Of a stretch of 64,000 bases of DNA, positions 62,749 to 64,000 are shown in pieces. Source of the DNA: Methylotenera sp. (GTDB lineage Bacteria > Pseudomonadota > Gammaproteobacteria > Burkholderiales > Methylophilaceae). The number at the start of each line of letters is the position of its first letter. Position 1 is the stretch's first letter. A program made the position numbers and the translations under genes. The DNA lies in contig NZ_JAQSDZ010000011.1 in assembly GCF_029946165.1 (NCBI RefSeq), forward strand, positions 62,001-126,000, given 5' to 3'. Below the pieces are notes generated by a model. It was not told the DNA's origin and made no database searches. It worked only from the letters and a program-made list of their open reading frames with translations.

Positions 62749-63465
62749 CTATGGAGTCACCATTGTGCCTTCATCTTCACCCATTACCACTTTTTTAAGC
62801 GCACCTTGCTTGAATATACTAAATACTGATATTGGTAACTTTTGATCGCGGCATAAAGTCAGCGCAGTTGCATCCATCACTTTTAGGTTTTTGTTAATGG
62901 CTTCATCAAAAGTGATGGTTTTATAACGCATTGCCTCTGGATTGGTTTTTGGGTCATCGGTATAAATACCATCAACTTTCGTGGCTTTAATAACGATTTC
63001 TGCATTTATTTCCATACCACGTAAAGCAGCTGCCGTATCAGTAGTGAAGAATGGGTTACCTGTACCGGCACCGAATATCACCACTCGCCCTTCTTCCAAA
63101 TAACGAATAGCTTTACCGCGGATGTAGGGTTCGGCAACTTGTGCAATATTTAATGCACTCTGGACGCGTGCATTTAAACCAATATTTTTCATGGCATCTT
63201 GCAGGGCCATTGCATTCATTACCGTTGCTAGCATCCCCATGTAATCAGCTGTCGCTCGATCCATTCCTTCAGCCGCAGGAGCAACGCCGCGGAATATATT
63301 TCCGCCACCAATCACCACCGCAACCTGAACACCTAAATCAACAACTTCTTTCACTTCCGTTACAATTCGAGTAATGGTGGCACGATTGATACCATATGCA
63401 TCATCGCCCATTAAAGCTTCGCCTGATAGTTTAAGTAAGATGCGTTTGTAGGCTGGTGCGGCCAT
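62749..63465 (-). CDS. pyrH: UMP kinase
   Basis: [59 protein letters not shown]. Confidence 0.97.
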   Translation of the reverse strand: MAAPAYKRILLKLSGEALMGDDAYGINRATITRIVTEVKEVVDLGVQVAVVIGGGNIFRGVAPAAEGMDRATADYMGMLATVMNAMALQDAMKNIGLNARVQSALNIAQVAEPYIRGKAIRYLEEGRVVIFGAGTGNPFFTTDTAAALRGMEINAEIVIKATKVDGIYTDDPKTNPEAMRYKTITFDEAINKNLKVMDATALTLCRDQKLPISVFSIFKQGALKKVVMGEDEGTMVTP

Positions 63466-63561
63466 AATATTCCTCTTTTTAAAGTTTGCTTATTTAAGCA
63501 TAAAAACTACTTATATTGCGCAATTTAAGCGCAATTATTCTTAATTTTTTGCTAAAAAAAA

Positions 63562-63586
63562 TGGACTAAGCCATTCGCTTAGTCCA
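63562..63586 (-). terminator. Rho-independent terminator after tsf
   Basis: TGGACTAAG-ccattcg-CTTAGTCCA; minus-strand U tract TTTTTTTAGC. Confidence 0.85.
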
Positions 63587-63646
63587 CTATTTTTGAATCT
63601 ACTCATCAATCAAACAGCGTTCTGCAGCTTGATATCATAGGTGGAT

Positions 63647-64000
63647 TTATACTTTTGCAGCCGCTGCAACTTCTGCTGCGTAATCAACAACAGCCTTCTC
63701 AATGCCCTCGCCTACTGTGAACATTGTGAATGATGCGACTGTAGCACCTTTAGACTTAAGTAATTGCTCAATCGTCATTTTGTCATCTTTAACAAAAACT
63801 TGGCTTAACAAAGTCACTTCTTTCAAGAATTTCGCTACTGTACCATCAGCAATTTTTTCTAGCATCGCTTCTGGTTTGCCTGCTTCTTTTGCTTTTTCAA
63901 TCGCAACACGACGTTCCGCTTCAATCAAGCTAGCATCAATACCTGAAGCGTCTAATGATTTTGGTTTAGCTGCAGCAATATGCATTGCAATATCTTTAGC
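63647..64000 (-). CDS. tsf: Elongation factor Ts (C-terminal part; truncated at window edge)
   Basis: [80 protein letters not shown]; open to the right edge. Confidence 0.95.
   Translation of the reverse strand, partial: AKDIAMHIAAAKPKSLDASGIDASLIEAERRVAIEKAKEAGKPEAMLEKIADGTVAKFLKEVTLLSQVFVKDDKMTIEQLLKSKGATVASFTMFTVGEGIEKAVVDYAAEVAAAAKV

Noticed and set aside
1-64000. CRISPR arrays, rRNA and tRNA genes
   Set aside because: No regularly spaced repeats and no tRNA-like cloverleaf noticed in the intergenic gaps; tRNAscan-SE and a CRISPR finder would be decisive.

Overview
The window is bacterial chromosome, probably from a Methylophilaceae-like betaproteobacterium. That assignment is inferred from gene content and order (fmd amide cluster, fab/lpx/bam core order) and was not tested by search. 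From left to right it contains: (1) the truncated end of a Tn7-like element, with a TnsB/MuA-type DDE transposase running off the left edge, a TnsA-like protein lacking canonical catalytic residues, and a cluster of 14-bp motifs; (2) a two-component/c-di-GMP cluster of PAS-PAS kinase, Rcp1-type receiver, REC-GGDEF-EAL and EAL-CBS-GGDEF proteins; (3) relA; (4) a hybrid kinase fusing an NCS1 (cytosine/purine/allantoin permease) transporter, a Cys-rich linker, HisKA/HATPase and REC, with a LuxR-type response regulator next to it; (5) a urea/amide supercluster ureJGFECBAD - urtEDCBA - fmdB - fmdA - porin (fmdC-like); (6) housekeeping blocks: MBL/tatD/pilZ/holB/tmk/mltG/pabC, fabF-acpP-fabG-fabD-fabH-plsX-rpmF-yceD, two-subunit pyruvate carboxylase, maf, rnhB-lpxB-lpxA-fabZ-lpxD-skp-bamA-rseP-dxr-cdsA-uppS-frr-pyrH-tsf. 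The observations most worth following up are the transporter-kinase fusion beside the urea/amide cluster, a ~55-60 bp conserved upstream element with the 16-bp palindrome TACGCAATATTGCGTA shared by the fmdA and porin promoters, and the degenerate TnsA/14-bp motif array at the transposon end. I saw no CRISPR array, rRNA or tRNA gene.
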